Positions 27,893-36,477 are shown, counted from the stretch's first letter. The stretch is 64,000 bases of DNA from Avibacterium gallinarum (GCF_002921135.1 NZ_PQVJ01000001.1:62001-126000), one strand, 5' to 3'. Notes: generated from the sequence alone by a model not told the origin. Translations and numbers: made by a program.

Positions 27893-28696
27893 ATGTCAAA
27901 CATTTTAGATCAATTCTCATTAAAAGGTAAAATCGCCTTAGTAACAGGCGCATCATACGGTATCGGCTTTGCCATCGCTTCCGCATTAAGCCAAGCGGGC
28001 GCAAAAATCGTATTCAACGATGTAAACGAAGAAAACTTGAAAAAAGGCCTTGCCGCTTATAAAGAAGCAGGCATTGATGCGCACGGCTATTTATTTGATG
28101 TAACAGATGAAAACGCAGTAAAAGAACACGTTGCGAAAATCGAAAACGAAGTAGGCGTGATTGACATTTTGGTAAACAACGCAGGTATCATTCAACGTAT
28201 CCCAATGCTAGAAACCACCGCAGCGGACTATCGTAAAATTATCGACATCGATTTAACTGGCCCGTTCATTATGTCAAAAGCCGTATTACCTTCAATGATC
28301 AAAAAAGGACACGGTAAAATCATCAACATCTGCTCAATGATGAGTGAATTAGGTCGCGAAACCGTGGTTGGCTACGCTTCTGCAAAAGGTGGATTAAAAA
28401 TGCTAACCAAAAACATCTGTTCAGAATTTGGTGAAGCAAACATTCAATGTAATGGTATCGGCCCAGGTTACATCGCTACCCCACAAACCGCACCATTACG
28501 CGAAAGACAACCAGACGGCTCACGCCACCCATTCGATCAATTCATCATCGCCAAAACCCCTGCCGCTCGCTGGGGAATCCCAGAAGATCTCGCAGGCGCT
28601 GCAGTGTTCTTATCTTCTGACGCCTCAAACTTCATCAACGGTCATATTCTATACGTTGATGGCGGTATCTTGGCGTATATTGGTAAACAGCCGTAG
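27893..28696 (+). CDS. SDR-family dehydrogenase, probable gluconate 5-dehydrogenase
   Basis: This 267-residue short-chain dehydrogenase/reductase has NAD(P) motif Thr-Gly-Ala-Ser-Tyr-Gly-Ile-Gly (18-25), structural Asn-Asn-Ala-Gly (95-98), and the catalytic set Ser148, Tyr161 and Lys165 (Tyr-Ala-Ser-Ala-Lys). The C-terminal Phe-Ile-Asn-Gly-His-Ile-Leu-Tyr-Val-Asp-Gly-Gly matches gluconate 5-dehydrogenase/IdnO and KduD proteins, which interconvert 5-ketogluconate and gluconate or related hexuronate intermediates. AAGGAG precedes ATG. It is a lone gene: no transporter, kinase or dehydratase partner lies beside it, unusual for this pathway. The CRP promoter supports a role in secondary carbon use. 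Confidence 0.88.
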   Translation: MSNILDQFSLKGKIALVTGASYGIGFAIASALSQAGAKIVFNDVNEENLKKGLAAYKEAGIDAHGYLFDVTDENAVKEHVAKIENEVGVIDILVNNAGIIQRIPMLETTAADYRKIIDIDLTGPFIMSKAVLPSMIKKGHGKIINICSMMSELGRETVVGYASAKGGLKMLTKNICSEFGEANIQCNGIGPGYIATPQTAPLRERQPDGSRHPFDQFIIAKTPAARWGIPEDLAGAAVFLSSDASNFINGHILYVDGGILAYIGKQP

Positions 28697-28720
28697 AATT
28701 TATCATGTAATTTTAGTTAG

Positions 28721-28752
28721 ATGTAGAAGATCGTTAGGACTTCTACATTTTA
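28721..28752 (+). terminator. Terminator of the SDR gene
   Basis: ATGTAGAAG (28721-28729) pairs with CTTCTACAT (28740-28748), followed by a short T tract. Confidence 0.7.
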
Positions 28753-29207
28753 TAAATAACAATACCCCTTTTAGTATTACCAAATATCTTTTTCACTCAA
28801 CTTACGTTATTTATCCATCCTATTTGATTGCCTATATTACAAAATCGATCAAAACAATCTTAGCTTTTGATTCCCCGTACTATTTCACTTAAACAGATTA
28901 AAAACCTAAACCAATTGCTTATTTTTATTAATACTGATCATATCCCAGCTAACATCATCTAAATGTAGATAAAATTTTTGGAAAAGTAACGGCTCAACGC
29001 AGCATAGCTAGTATAGGCTTACTCTTCGTCAAAAAATTTGAAACAAATAAAGATCAGTAATTTAGTCGAAGACTTTTTTCTTTGCCGACCTTCTAACAAG
29101 CAAAAGAAAGAAGATCGCTCAAGGAGCAAAATTCGTTCTTAACAACAAAGAAAAAACATTGTAAACAAATAAAAACACCCTGTAAAAAAATGATTACATT
29201 TTCAAAA
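28753..29207. other. Non-coding gap before tyrP
   Basis: About 450 bp of AT-rich DNA contains no convincing gene in either direction, no tRNA and no recognisable insertion-sequence end. A somewhat GC-richer patch at 28990-29030 and purine-rich stretches at 29080-29160 do not translate to anything I recognise. It may be a decayed gene or a long tyrP leader. Confidence 0.4.
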
Positions 29208-29232
29208 AAGTGCGGTAAAATCTACCGCACTT
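29208..29232. repeat. Inverted USS pair upstream of tyrP
   Basis: AAGTGCGGT (29208-29216) and ACCGCACTT (29224-29232) with a seven-base loop form a stable hairpin 23 bp before the tyrP start. Being upstream of the gene, it could be a leader hairpin or terminate incoming transcription. Confidence 0.75.
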
Positions 29233-29254
29233 TTAGTTTAACTAGGAAAATATT

Positions 29255-30466
29255 ATGAAAAACAAGACATTTGGAAGTGCCTTGCTTGTTGCGGGGACGA
29301 CAATTGGGGCGGGGATGTTGGCGATGCCGCTCACTTCGGCAGAAATGGGCTTTGGCTATACCCTTGCGTTACTCTTTATCCTGTGGATTTTGCTTTCTTA
29401 CAGTGCGTTACTCTTTGTTGAAGTGTATCAAAAAGCAGAACGCAAAGACGCAGGAATTGCGACACTCGCTGAACAATATTTCGGTATGACAGGGCGAGTG
29501 TTAGCGACCCTTTCGCTAGTGATTTTTATGTACGCCATTCTTTCCGCCTATGTAACAGGTGGCGGTTCGTTATTAGCGGGATTATTGCCGTTTTTAGGGG
29601 ATAATGCGACCTCCGTTTCCATCGTGCTATTCACGGTGGTGCTAGGCGTGTTTATCGTCATTAGTACAGGTGCGGTGGACGCACTCACTCGTTTATTATT
29701 CGTGATTAAACTGGTGGCGTTTGTACTGGTGTTGGCAATGATGTTGCCGTTGGTAACAAGCGATAACTTGCTTGCAATGCCATTGAAAGATTTCTTGATT
29801 GTATCAGCAAGCCCTGTGTTCTTCACGTCATTTGGCTTCCACGTTATTATTCCTAGTATTAACAAATACTTAGATGGCGATATTAAACGTTTACGCATTG
29901 CTATTATCGGCGGTACTGCGATTCCATTAGTGGCCTATATTTTATGGCAAATGGCAACCCACGGCGTGTTCCCTCAATCGGAATTCGTGCGAATTGTAAA
30001 TAATGATCCAACCTTGAATGGCTTAATCAATGCGACATTCCAAGCTACAGATAGCTCATTAATCAGTGGTGCGGTGAGAACATTCTCAACCCTTGCATTA
30101 GTAACCTCATTCCTTGGCGTGGCGTTATCACTGTTTGACTGCTTAGACGATTTATTAAAACGTGTAAACATTAAGGCGCACCGTATTCAGCTAGGTTTAT
30201 TAACCTTTATCCCGCCGCTAGCATTTGCGCTATTCTATCCAGACGGCTTTATCGCCGCCCTTGGCTATGCAGGACAAATGTTCACCTTCTACGGCTTAGT
30301 ATTGCCTGTGGGCTTGGCGTGGCGCGCAAGAAAGCGTTATCCAGATTTACCATATCGCGTAATGGGCGGTGGCTTAGGCTTAATTCTTGCACTGTTATTA
30401 GGTTTATTAATTATGAATGTGCCATTCTTAATCCAAGCAGGTTATTTACCACAAGTGATTGGTTAA
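29255..30466 (+). CDS. tyrP: Tyrosine-specific proton symporter TyrP
   Basis: This 403-residue inner-membrane permease of the hydroxy/aromatic amino-acid permease family imports tyrosine with protons. It has eleven hydrophobic spans. The start Phe-Gly-Ser-Ala-Leu-Leu-Val-Ala-Gly-Thr-Thr-Ile-Gly-Ala-Gly-Met-Leu-Ala-Met-Pro is diagnostic of the family. Ser-Phe-Gly-Phe-His-Val-Ile-Ile-Pro-Ser and Phe-Leu-Gly-Val-Ala-Leu-Ser-Leu-Phe-Asp are further family blocks. TyrP is preferred to the tryptophan permease Mtr by overall resemblance; the two are close. A strong terminator follows, so it is monocistronic. Confidence 0.9.
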   Translation: MKNKTFGSALLVAGTTIGAGMLAMPLTSAEMGFGYTLALLFILWILLSYSALLFVEVYQKAERKDAGIATLAEQYFGMTGRVLATLSLVIFMYAILSAYVTGGGSLLAGLLPFLGDNATSVSIVLFTVVLGVFIVISTGAVDALTRLLFVIKLVAFVLVLAMMLPLVTSDNLLAMPLKDFLIVSASPVFFTSFGFHVIIPSINKYLDGDIKRLRIAIIGGTAIPLVAYILWQMATHGVFPQSEFVRIVNNDPTLNGLINATFQATDSSLISGAVRTFSTLALVTSFLGVALSLFDCLDDLLKRVNIKAHRIQLGLLTFIPPLAFALFYPDGFIAALGYAGQMFTFYGLVLPVGLAWRARKRYPDLPYRVMGGGLGLILALLLGLLIMNVPFLIQAGYLPQVIG

Positions 30467-30494
30467 TAAATTTATTTAACAGAAAATTTCACTT

Positions 30495-30521
30495 AAGCCG
30501 ATCGTCAGATCGGCTTTTTTT
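30495..30521 (+). terminator. tyrP terminator
   Basis: A nine-base-pair perfect stem AAGCCGATC/GATCGGCTT (30495-30503 with 30508-30516) has loop GTCA and is followed by a T run. Confidence 0.9.
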
Positions 30522-30627
30522 ATCCATATCACAAGCCTTATACCTAAAAACATTATTATTTTTATTGAAACCACTTTTCAAAAAAAATACAGAATTAGCA
30601 AAATTTATCTCGCCTTTTTATTCTATT

Positions 30628-31485
30628 ATGAATCTCAGATTTACACCTTGTATTGATGGTGAGGCAATTTTGGATTATTCCTCAATCGATTATATGGTGC
30701 AAGTCTTAGAAAATAACCCTAAATATGGTGCTGTAACTGGGAATCCGTGTGTACGCAATCGTAGCACGATTTTGGTACGGCTATAGGTTTCTGAATTTAG
30801 TTCAATTATCGGTTTAATCAAACGTGCACAAAGTTTAATGGGGACAATTTTTACTGTATCTGGCGTATGTTGTTTATTTCGTGCTGATCTTATGCGTCAA
30901 GTTGATGGCTGGAGTACCAATATGATTACTGAGGATATTGATATCAGCTGGAAATTACAAACGGCTAGTTATGATATTTATTATGAATCTCGTGCGTTAT
31001 GCTGGGTATTGATGCCAGAAACACTTAGAGGATTATGGAAACAGCGTTTACGTTGGACACAAGGTGGTGCTGAAGTAATAATGAAATATTTTCCAGTTGT
31101 ATGGCGAATGAGGAATCGCCGTCTATGGCCAATGTATGTAGAATATTTTGTTACTGCGATTTGGGCTATTTTCCTTGTGATCACTACTTTTCTTAGCATA
31201 CTGACTTTCTTTATGGATGTACATATTAGTCAGTGGATAAATGTATCCATTTTTAAATCCAGTATCACAATCTTATTTTCAACATTCTTCTTACAATGTT
31301 TATTTAGTCTTTATATTGATAGTCGTTATGAAAAAGGCTTAATACGCTATGTGTTCCCTTGTATTTGGTATCCTTGGGCATATTGGTTACTCAATACAAC
31401 AACACTATTAATAGGTATTCCCAAAGCACTTTTTCGTAATAAATCAAAACATGCGGTTTGGATAAGTCCAGATCGAGGAGTTTAA
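30628..31485 (+). pseudogene. pgaC: pgaC remnant (poly-N-acetylglucosamine synthase), 5'-truncated with nonsense codon
   Basis: The frame resembles the C-terminal two thirds of PgaC, the inner-membrane GT2 glycosyltransferase that polymerises GlcNAc for biofilm matrix. Seen in order: Cys-Ile-Asp-Gly-Glu-Ala (from 30649), Tyr-Gly-Ala-Val-Thr-Gly-Asn-Pro, an in-frame TAG at 30784-30786, then Val-Ser-Glu-Phe-Ser-Ser-Ile-Ile-Gly-Leu-Ile-Lys-Arg, Thr-Glu-Asp-Ile-Asp-Ile-Ser-Trp-Lys-Leu and the processivity motif Gln-Arg-Leu-Arg-Trp. Intact proteins have Gln where TAG stands. The N-terminal membrane spans and the first catalytic-domain half are missing; upstream is the tyrP terminator. An in-frame ATG at 30838 could still express 215 residues, but without the nucleotide-binding part it cannot be a working synthase. 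Confidence 0.9.
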
Positions 31486-31503
31486 TAAATTAAAGGAGAA
31501 AAA

Positions 31504-31791
31504 ATGGCAAGTCTTGAATTGCAAAAACAAATGATCATTAATAAGCGTAATCTTAATTGGCGGTTAAAAACCAAAAGCTATGCGCTTGACATACTCACTT
31601 GGGCAATATGGGTATATATGATGTACTTTATTGTTCAGAACTGGGAGTTCATTACGACTAGACCTATGTTTGAACAATTTAGATTATTTGAGATTATGTT
31701 CTTAATGACAGGCTTAGTATTTTGTCTATTATTTATAGCGGTAAGTTGGTCTTTTATCTCTAAAAATACTAAACTACCTCAGTCTCAGTGA
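31504..31791 (+). CDS. pgaD: PgaD-like accessory protein (orphaned)
   Basis: This 95-residue membrane protein has two hydrophobic spans (about 28-48 and 62-85), resembling PgaD, the small partner that with PgaC forms the cyclic-di-GMP-responsive polysaccharide synthase. It has a good AAAGGAG Shine-Dalgarno and an undamaged frame, and begins 18 bp after the pgaC remnant. With pgaA and pgaB absent and pgaC broken, it probably has no function now; its intact frame suggests the loss is fairly recent. Confidence 0.8.
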   Translation: MASLELQKQMIINKRNLNWRLKTKSYALDILTWAIWVYMMYFIVQNWEFITTRPMFEQFRLFEIMFLMTGLVFCLLFIAVSWSFISKNTKLPQSQ

Positions 31792-31798
31792 TACGCTA

Positions 31799-31826
31799 AA
31801 AAAGTGGCTTTTATAGCCACTTTTTA
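31799..31826. terminator. Terminator after pgaD
   Basis: AAAAAGTGGCT (31799-31809) pairs with AGCCACTTTTT (31815-31825) with T-rich continuation. It can act in both directions, also serving the convergent nucleotidase gene. A USS (31862-31870) lies beside it. Confidence 0.8.
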
Positions 31827-31883
31827 TTTTTTCTCCCCACAAAAAAATTCTGAAAATTTTAACCGCACTTTAATATTTATACT

Positions 31884-33542
31884 TTAATCTAATCCAATAA
31901 TTTTCCAGCGATTATGGCTTTTACCTTCAATTTTTCCTTTTTTAACTTCGCGGATATAATTCATCATCATATTTTGAATTGTGCCATTCTCCTGCCCTAA
32001 TGCAACTTTAGACTCCCATAGTAATGGAATTTGTTGTCCATCAAAAATCCCTCCTTTTTTAATTAATTGTCCAAAACGATAAGAATTCATTCCTACTTTA
32101 AGTTTCATATCATCAGTAACTGGACGACCATCAGCCAAACGGAGGTTTACAATTTTATGTCCTTGCGGATTACGCAAATCAATTTGATAACTTACACCAC
32201 CAAATAAATCAAAAGTAACATATTTGGATTTAGCGCGTTTTGCGTTGTAACGATAGGTGTTATCTTCAGGTTCAAGGGTATCAAAATAATCGGCAGACCA
32301 TTCCATATATTGTTTGAGTTGCTTTCCTGTCATCTCATAAACGCTAACATCACCGCCAGCATAACGATAATTGTAGATAATGTCTTTTTTCTTAATGTCC
32401 CCTTTTTCTAGACGAACTTTCTGGTGATCAAAGGCAAAGGAAACAACATCAGCCTGACTATAATATTGTTCTACATCGTGGATAAAAGAAGACAGCCCCG
32501 TATCTTGAGAAAAAGCAAAAGATACACCATGGTTTTCACCTTGGGGTACCATTGTATTTTCTGTTTTTCCTATAATCACATTATTTAAACGACGTAATTC
32601 ATCATGATAAGGCTGATAAATTTTAATAATTTCTTCATCAGCTTGTAGATCTTTTACTGGAACCGTTTTTGCAGTTTTATTTATCAGTTTAACCTGATTG
32701 TTTTCAACATCAAAAGTAAGATCTACCTCTGAAACCACTGTACCATAACGATGCGGCTCTGTAATCAAGGTATCTTTAATAGTTACACTAGGAATATTTT
32801 TATGCATATGTCCAGCGATAATCACATCAATGCCATCCACTGCATTGACAAGATCAGCAACACCTGTATCTGGAATATTATTTTCATTTTCAATTCCCAT
32901 ATGAGCCAAAACCACAATCGCATCAACCCCTTTCTGCTTTAATTGGATAATTTGTTTTTTGGTTTCTTCAATAGGAGAAGTAAAAGTCATTTGATCAAGA
33001 TAGCCAGTATCTAGCTCAAAAGTGGCAGACATCGGCGTAGTCAAACCAATCACGCCAATTTTCACTCCGTCTTTTTTAATTATCGTTGTTGGCTTAAGAT
33101 AACGACGACCATCTTTATAATAAAAATTTGCTGTTAGTTTTTGAGCTTGCATATCTTTTAGGATTTCATCTAGTGCCGTCATACCAAAATTGAATTCGTG
33201 ATTTCCTAGAATGAAAATATCATATTTCATCTGGTTAAGTATTTTAGGAATGGGATTATTTTTATAATGTTCAGCAGTTTTAGCGAATACTTCCACCTGA
33301 TTATCTTGAATTGCATCACCAATATCCACTAGAACAACATTAGGATTATTTTTACGAACCTCGTTCACATAAGTGGAAATTTGAGCATAAGAACCCGAAG
33401 GATCAGCAATATCCGCACCATAGCTCCAAGGCACAACCCGACCATGCACATCTGAAGTACCTAAAATTTTGATATTCACTTCTTTCGCAACAGTAATACT
33501 TATGGAAGAAAGTGCAAGAATAGTCATAAAAAGTTTTTTCAC
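31884..33542 (-). CDS. Secreted 5'-nucleotidase/cyclic phosphodiesterase-type metallophosphatase
   Basis: This 552-residue exported enzyme of the calcineurin-like/5'-nucleotidase family has an N-terminal metallophosphatase domain with Thr-Ser-Asp-Val-His-Gly-Arg (metal), Asp-Ile-Gly-Asp-Ala-Ile-Gln (metal), Leu-Gly-Asn-His-Glu-Phe-Asn (catalytic His), Ala-His-Met-Gly and Gly-His-Met-His. A C-terminal nucleotide-binding domain spans about 350-550. The start is GTG 33542: AGGAGG lies four bases upstream and the result is a clean signal peptide ending near Thr-Val-Ala-Lys; the ATG at 33596 would place the signal internally. It differs clearly from Haemophilus NadN. It probably dephosphorylates extracellular nucleotides for nucleoside uptake. 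Confidence 0.88.
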   Translation of the reverse strand: MKKLFMTILALSSISITVAKEVNIKILGTSDVHGRVVPWSYGADIADPSGSYAQISTYVNEVRKNNPNVVLVDIGDAIQDNQVEVFAKTAEHYKNNPIPKILNQMKYDIFILGNHEFNFGMTALDEILKDMQAQKLTANFYYKDGRRYLKPTTIIKKDGVKIGVIGLTTPMSATFELDTGYLDQMTFTSPIEETKKQIIQLKQKGVDAIVVLAHMGIENENNIPDTGVADLVNAVDGIDVIIAGHMHKNIPSVTIKDTLITEPHRYGTVVSEVDLTFDVENNQVKLINKTAKTVPVKDLQADEEIIKIYQPYHDELRRLNNVIIGKTENTMVPQGENHGVSFAFSQDTGLSSFIHDVEQYYSQADVVSFAFDHQKVRLEKGDIKKKDIIYNYRYAGGDVSVYEMTGKQLKQYMEWSADYFDTLEPEDNTYRYNAKRAKSKYVTFDLFGGVSYQIDLRNPQGHKIVNLRLADGRPVTDDMKLKVGMNSYRFGQLIKKGGIFDGQQIPLLWESKVALGQENGTIQNMMMNYIREVKKGKIEGKSHNRWKIIGLD

Positions 33543-33636
33543 AGTGCCTCCTACTACATAGAATGGATTAAAACTTATTGAGGTTTTGTAAAACATAGAA
33601 GATTATCAACAAGTTAAATATTTTATAGTGAGCATA

Positions 33637-33667
33637 AAAAACCTGCTTATTCTCACAAGCAGGTTTT
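33637..33667. terminator. Bidirectional terminator between the nucleotidase gene and the small ORF
   Basis: AAAACCTGCTT (33637-33647) pairs with AAGCAGGTTTT (33657-33667). It lies four bases past the stop of the 73-residue gene. Confidence 0.85.
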
Positions 33668-33671
33668 ATTC

Positions 33672-33893
33672 TTAGCTCACCACATAAGGAATGTTGGTGA
33701 TGCCTGATTCAGCTAAAGCAGCAATGACATCAGGAACTTCCACATTCTCACCAAAAACAGCAACGACTTCTGCTACATCTTCACCTTTTTGCTTAGTTTC
33801 TTCAGCAGACAACGCACCGATATTTAATAATTCTGACACTAAATCATGGGCAAAAATGCGAGTTGTTGTAAAAGTAATAGTTAAATTACTCAT
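33672..33893 (-). CDS. Small hypothetical protein, 73 residues
   Basis: The protein is acidic, soluble and cysteine-free. It starts Met-Ser-Asn-Leu-Thr-Ile-Thr-Phe and is rich in Val, Ala and Glu (Glu-Asp-Val-Ala-Glu-Val-Val-Ala-Val-Phe-Gly-Glu). I chose ATG 33893 because AAAGGA precedes it; the frame opens upstream to 33926 without a ribosome site. A tight terminator follows, which supports it as a real single-gene unit. The alternation of beta-like and helical segments suggests a compact alpha/beta fold. I do not recognise the family. It is divergent from norB, 335 bp away. Confidence 0.7.
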   Translation of the reverse strand: MSNLTITFTTTRIFAHDLVSELLNIGALSAEETKQKGEDVAEVVAVFGENVEVPDVIAALAESGITNIPYVVS

Positions 33894-34116
33894 AAAAATT
33901 TCCTTTGTAAATAATAAATCAAACAATAGTCTTTGCTATTGCTACGCTGGCGATTTTAGCATTATCTCCTTATAACAAGCGATAAATATTTTTGAAATTT
34001 ATTAGGATTTTTAACCGCACCTTATTTCCCGTTATTCTTACGTCTTAAAAAGGAAGAAACTTCTGACAAAAATTGATCTAAGACAAAGAAATGCCATTTT
34101 ACTCTGCATAGTAAAA

Positions 34117-34143
34117 AATACTTGATAAAATTAGTCAAGTATT
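34117..34143 (+). promoter_or_regulatory. Perfect inverted repeat upstream of norB
   Basis: AATACTTGA (34117-34125), nine bases, TCAAGTATT (34135-34143). The half-site CTTGAT/GTCAAG looks FNR-like, but the spacing between TTGA and TCAA is nine rather than the six of FNR sites, and it does not match the enterobacterial NsrR consensus. It is probably the operator for an NO- or oxygen-responsive regulator. Confidence 0.6.
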
Positions 34144-34151
34144 AATTCGTG

Positions 34152-34176
34152 CTGTCATATGGCGATCATTTGACAG
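34152..34176 (+). promoter_or_regulatory. Second inverted repeat / promoter region of norB
   Basis: CTGTCA (34152-34157) and TGACAG (34171-34176) are separated by 13 bases. The right arm includes a perfect TTGACA (34170-34175), but I see no good -10 at normal spacing. The GTCA...TGAC pattern is faintly reminiscent of NorR-type enhancers; no norR is in the window. Confidence 0.4.
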
Positions 34177-34228
34177 TGTTTTTCTGAGCTGCAAATGCTC
34201 TATTTACTTAAAACTATGGAGATTTATT

Positions 34229-36463
34229 ATGGGGCAATACAAAAAGCTCTGGTACACCTTAATTGTGGTGCTTATCGGTGCATTTTCTATTCTCGGTTAT
34301 TTTGGAGTGGATATTTATCGTGAAGCACCACCCATTCCAGAAAAATATGTCAATGCCAATGGCGAAACCTTGATAACTAAACAAGATATTTTGCAAGGCC
34401 AAACGGCGTGGCAAACAACTGGGGGAATGCAACTTGGTTCAATTTGGGGACACGGTGCTTACCAAGCACCCGATTGGACGGCAGACTGGTTACACCGAGA
34501 ACTCACCAATTGGTTAGACATTACTGCGCAAAAAGAATTTGGTAAAAATTTTGATGCGTTAGATGAGGATCAAAAGGCTGTATTACAATCTCGCTTAACC
34601 CGCGAATATCGTGGTAGCAAAGTTGAAAATGGTACGGTGCAATTATCTGATACTCGTCAGCAAGCCATTGAAAAAACAGCACAATATTATATTTCCTTAT
34701 ACGGTGATGATCCGCAATTTAAACTCACTCGCGATCATTTTGCGATGAAAGATAACACTCTGCCGGCATTATCGGATCGTCAAGATTTAACCAAGTTTTT
34801 CTTCTGGACAGCTTGGACTGCTTCGGCTAATCGTCCAAATACAGATGCCACTTACACCAATAACTGGCCGCACGAGCCGCTCATTAATAATGTGCCAACA
34901 GCAGAAAATATTATGTGGTCGATTGCCAGTATCGTTTTCTTAATCCTAGGGATTGGAATGATGGTTTGGGTGTGGGCATTTAAGAAAAAAGAAGATGAAA
35001 AAGATCCAACACCAGATGTGGTTGATCCGCTCACTAAAATTCAGCTTACTCCTTCACAAAAGGCCTTGGGTAAATATCTATTCACCGTGGTCGCATTATT
35101 CATTGCACAGGTCACCTTTGGTACAATCGTGGCCCATTACACGGTAGAAGGACAAGATTTCTACGGTATTCCACTTTCTGAATATTTACCTTATTCCTTA
35201 ATTCGCACCTGGCACGTTCAAAGTGCATTATTCTGGATTGCAATGGCATTCTTAGCTGGTGGTTTATTCCTTGCGCCGATTATCAATGGTGGCAAAGATC
35301 CAAAATATCAAAAACTCGGTGTTGATATTCTATTTTGGGCGCTAGTTGTCTTAGTTGTAGGATCATTTACTGGCAGCTATTTAGCAATTGCGCACCAAAT
35401 TCCAAAAGAACTGAGCTTTATGTTCGGTCATCAAGGCTATGAATTTATCGATCTCGGACGTTTCTGGCAAGCAGTAAAATATTCAGGTATTTTATTCTGG
35501 CTAGTCCTAATGCTACGCGGCACTATCAATGCCTTTAAACAACCTGGCGATAAAAACCTACTCGCCCTGTTCTTTGCTTCTGTTATCGCCATTGGTTTAT
35601 TCTATGGCCCGGCCTTATTCTATGGCGAACACACTCATTTATCTGTGATGGAATATTGGCGCTGGTGGGTAGTACACCTTTGGGTTGAAGGCTTCTTTGA
35701 AGTATTCTCTGTGGCGGCACTTTCCTTTATTTTTGTCAGCTTAGGCTTAGTTTCACGCCGCACTGCAACAGTTTCCACTATTGCGTCAGCATCAATCTTC
35801 TTAATTGGAGGTATTCCTGGCACATTCCACCACCTATATTTTGCAGGGGCTACCACACCAATTATCGCCGTTGGCGCATCGTTCTCCGCGTTAGAAGTTG
35901 TACCGCTCGTGTTACTCGGTTATGAAGCTTGGGAGCATTGGTCAATGCAACAAAAAGCACCTTGGATGGAACGCTTAAAATGGCCTATTTACTGCTTTGT
36001 CGCCGTGGCGTTTTGGAATATGTTAGGCGCTGGCGTATTTGGTTTCTTAATCAATCCACCTATTTCGCTTTACTATGTCCAAGGGCTAAACACAACAGCA
36101 GTACACGCACACGCTGCGTTATTTGGGGTTTATGGCTTCCTTGCTCTTGGCTTTGTGTTTCTCATCGTGCGTTACTTACGTCCAAGCATTCAATTTGACG
36201 ACAAACTGATGAAATTTGGTTTCTGGAGTTTAAATATCGGCTTAGTCGTGATGATTATTTCAAGCCTTTTACCAATTGGCGTAATCCAAGCGCACGCCAA
36301 TATGGTACACGGTTTATGGTATGCACGCGGTGAAGAATTTATGCAGCAAGGTCTTTTCGTTACCCTACGCTGGGTGCGTATCCTAGGCGATGTGATTTTC
36401 GGCTTAGGCGCGCTTGCCTTCTTCTGGCAAATGGTGAAAATGGTTTTTGCAAGACAGAAATAA
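34229..36463 (+). CDS. norB: Quinol-dependent nitric oxide reductase (qNOR)
   Basis: This 744-residue single-subunit inner-membrane enzyme reduces NO to N2O with electrons from quinol. After one N-terminal span, a periplasmic domain of about 200 residues (Gly-Gln-Thr-Ala-Trp-Gln-Thr-Thr-Gly-Gly-Met ... Gly-His-Gly-Ala-Tyr) resembles cytochrome c but lacks Cys-X-X-Cys-His, as in qNORs. The following NorB core has about twelve spans with heme/FeB histidines visible in Arg-Thr-Trp-His-Val-Gln, Trp-Val-Val-His-Leu-Trp-Val-Glu, Gly-Thr-Phe-His-His-Leu-Tyr and Val-His-Ala-His-Ala. No norC or other denitrification gene is nearby, so detoxification of host NO is the likely role. ATGGAG upstream is a plausible ribosome site. 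Confidence 0.96.
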   Translation: MGQYKKLWYTLIVVLIGAFSILGYFGVDIYREAPPIPEKYVNANGETLITKQDILQGQTAWQTTGGMQLGSIWGHGAYQAPDWTADWLHRELTNWLDITAQKEFGKNFDALDEDQKAVLQSRLTREYRGSKVENGTVQLSDTRQQAIEKTAQYYISLYGDDPQFKLTRDHFAMKDNTLPALSDRQDLTKFFFWTAWTASANRPNTDATYTNNWPHEPLINNVPTAENIMWSIASIVFLILGIGMMVWVWAFKKKEDEKDPTPDVVDPLTKIQLTPSQKALGKYLFTVVALFIAQVTFGTIVAHYTVEGQDFYGIPLSEYLPYSLIRTWHVQSALFWIAMAFLAGGLFLAPIINGGKDPKYQKLGVDILFWALVVLVVGSFTGSYLAIAHQIPKELSFMFGHQGYEFIDLGRFWQAVKYSGILFWLVLMLRGTINAFKQPGDKNLLALFFASVIAIGLFYGPALFYGEHTHLSVMEYWRWWVVHLWVEGFFEVFSVAALSFIFVSLGLVSRRTATVSTIASASIFLIGGIPGTFHHLYFAGATTPIIAVGASFSALEVVPLVLLGYEAWEHWSMQQKAPWMERLKWPIYCFVAVAFWNMLGAGVFGFLINPPISLYYVQGLNTTAVHAHAALFGVYGFLALGFVFLIVRYLRPSIQFDDKLMKFGFWSLNIGLVVMIISSLLPIGVIQAHANMVHGLWYARGEEFMQQGLFVTLRWVRILGDVIFGLGALAFFWQMVKMVFARQK

Positions 36464-36477
36464 TCCATATATCAAAT

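Noticed and set aside
30784-30786. TAG in pgaC as a programmed recoding site
   Set aside because: The 5' end of the gene is also missing, and pgaA and pgaB are absent; ordinary decay explains both lesions.
34117-34143. norB dyad as a canonical FNR or NsrR site
   Set aside because: Spacing between TTGA and TCAA is nine instead of six bases, and the arms do not match the known NsrR consensus.
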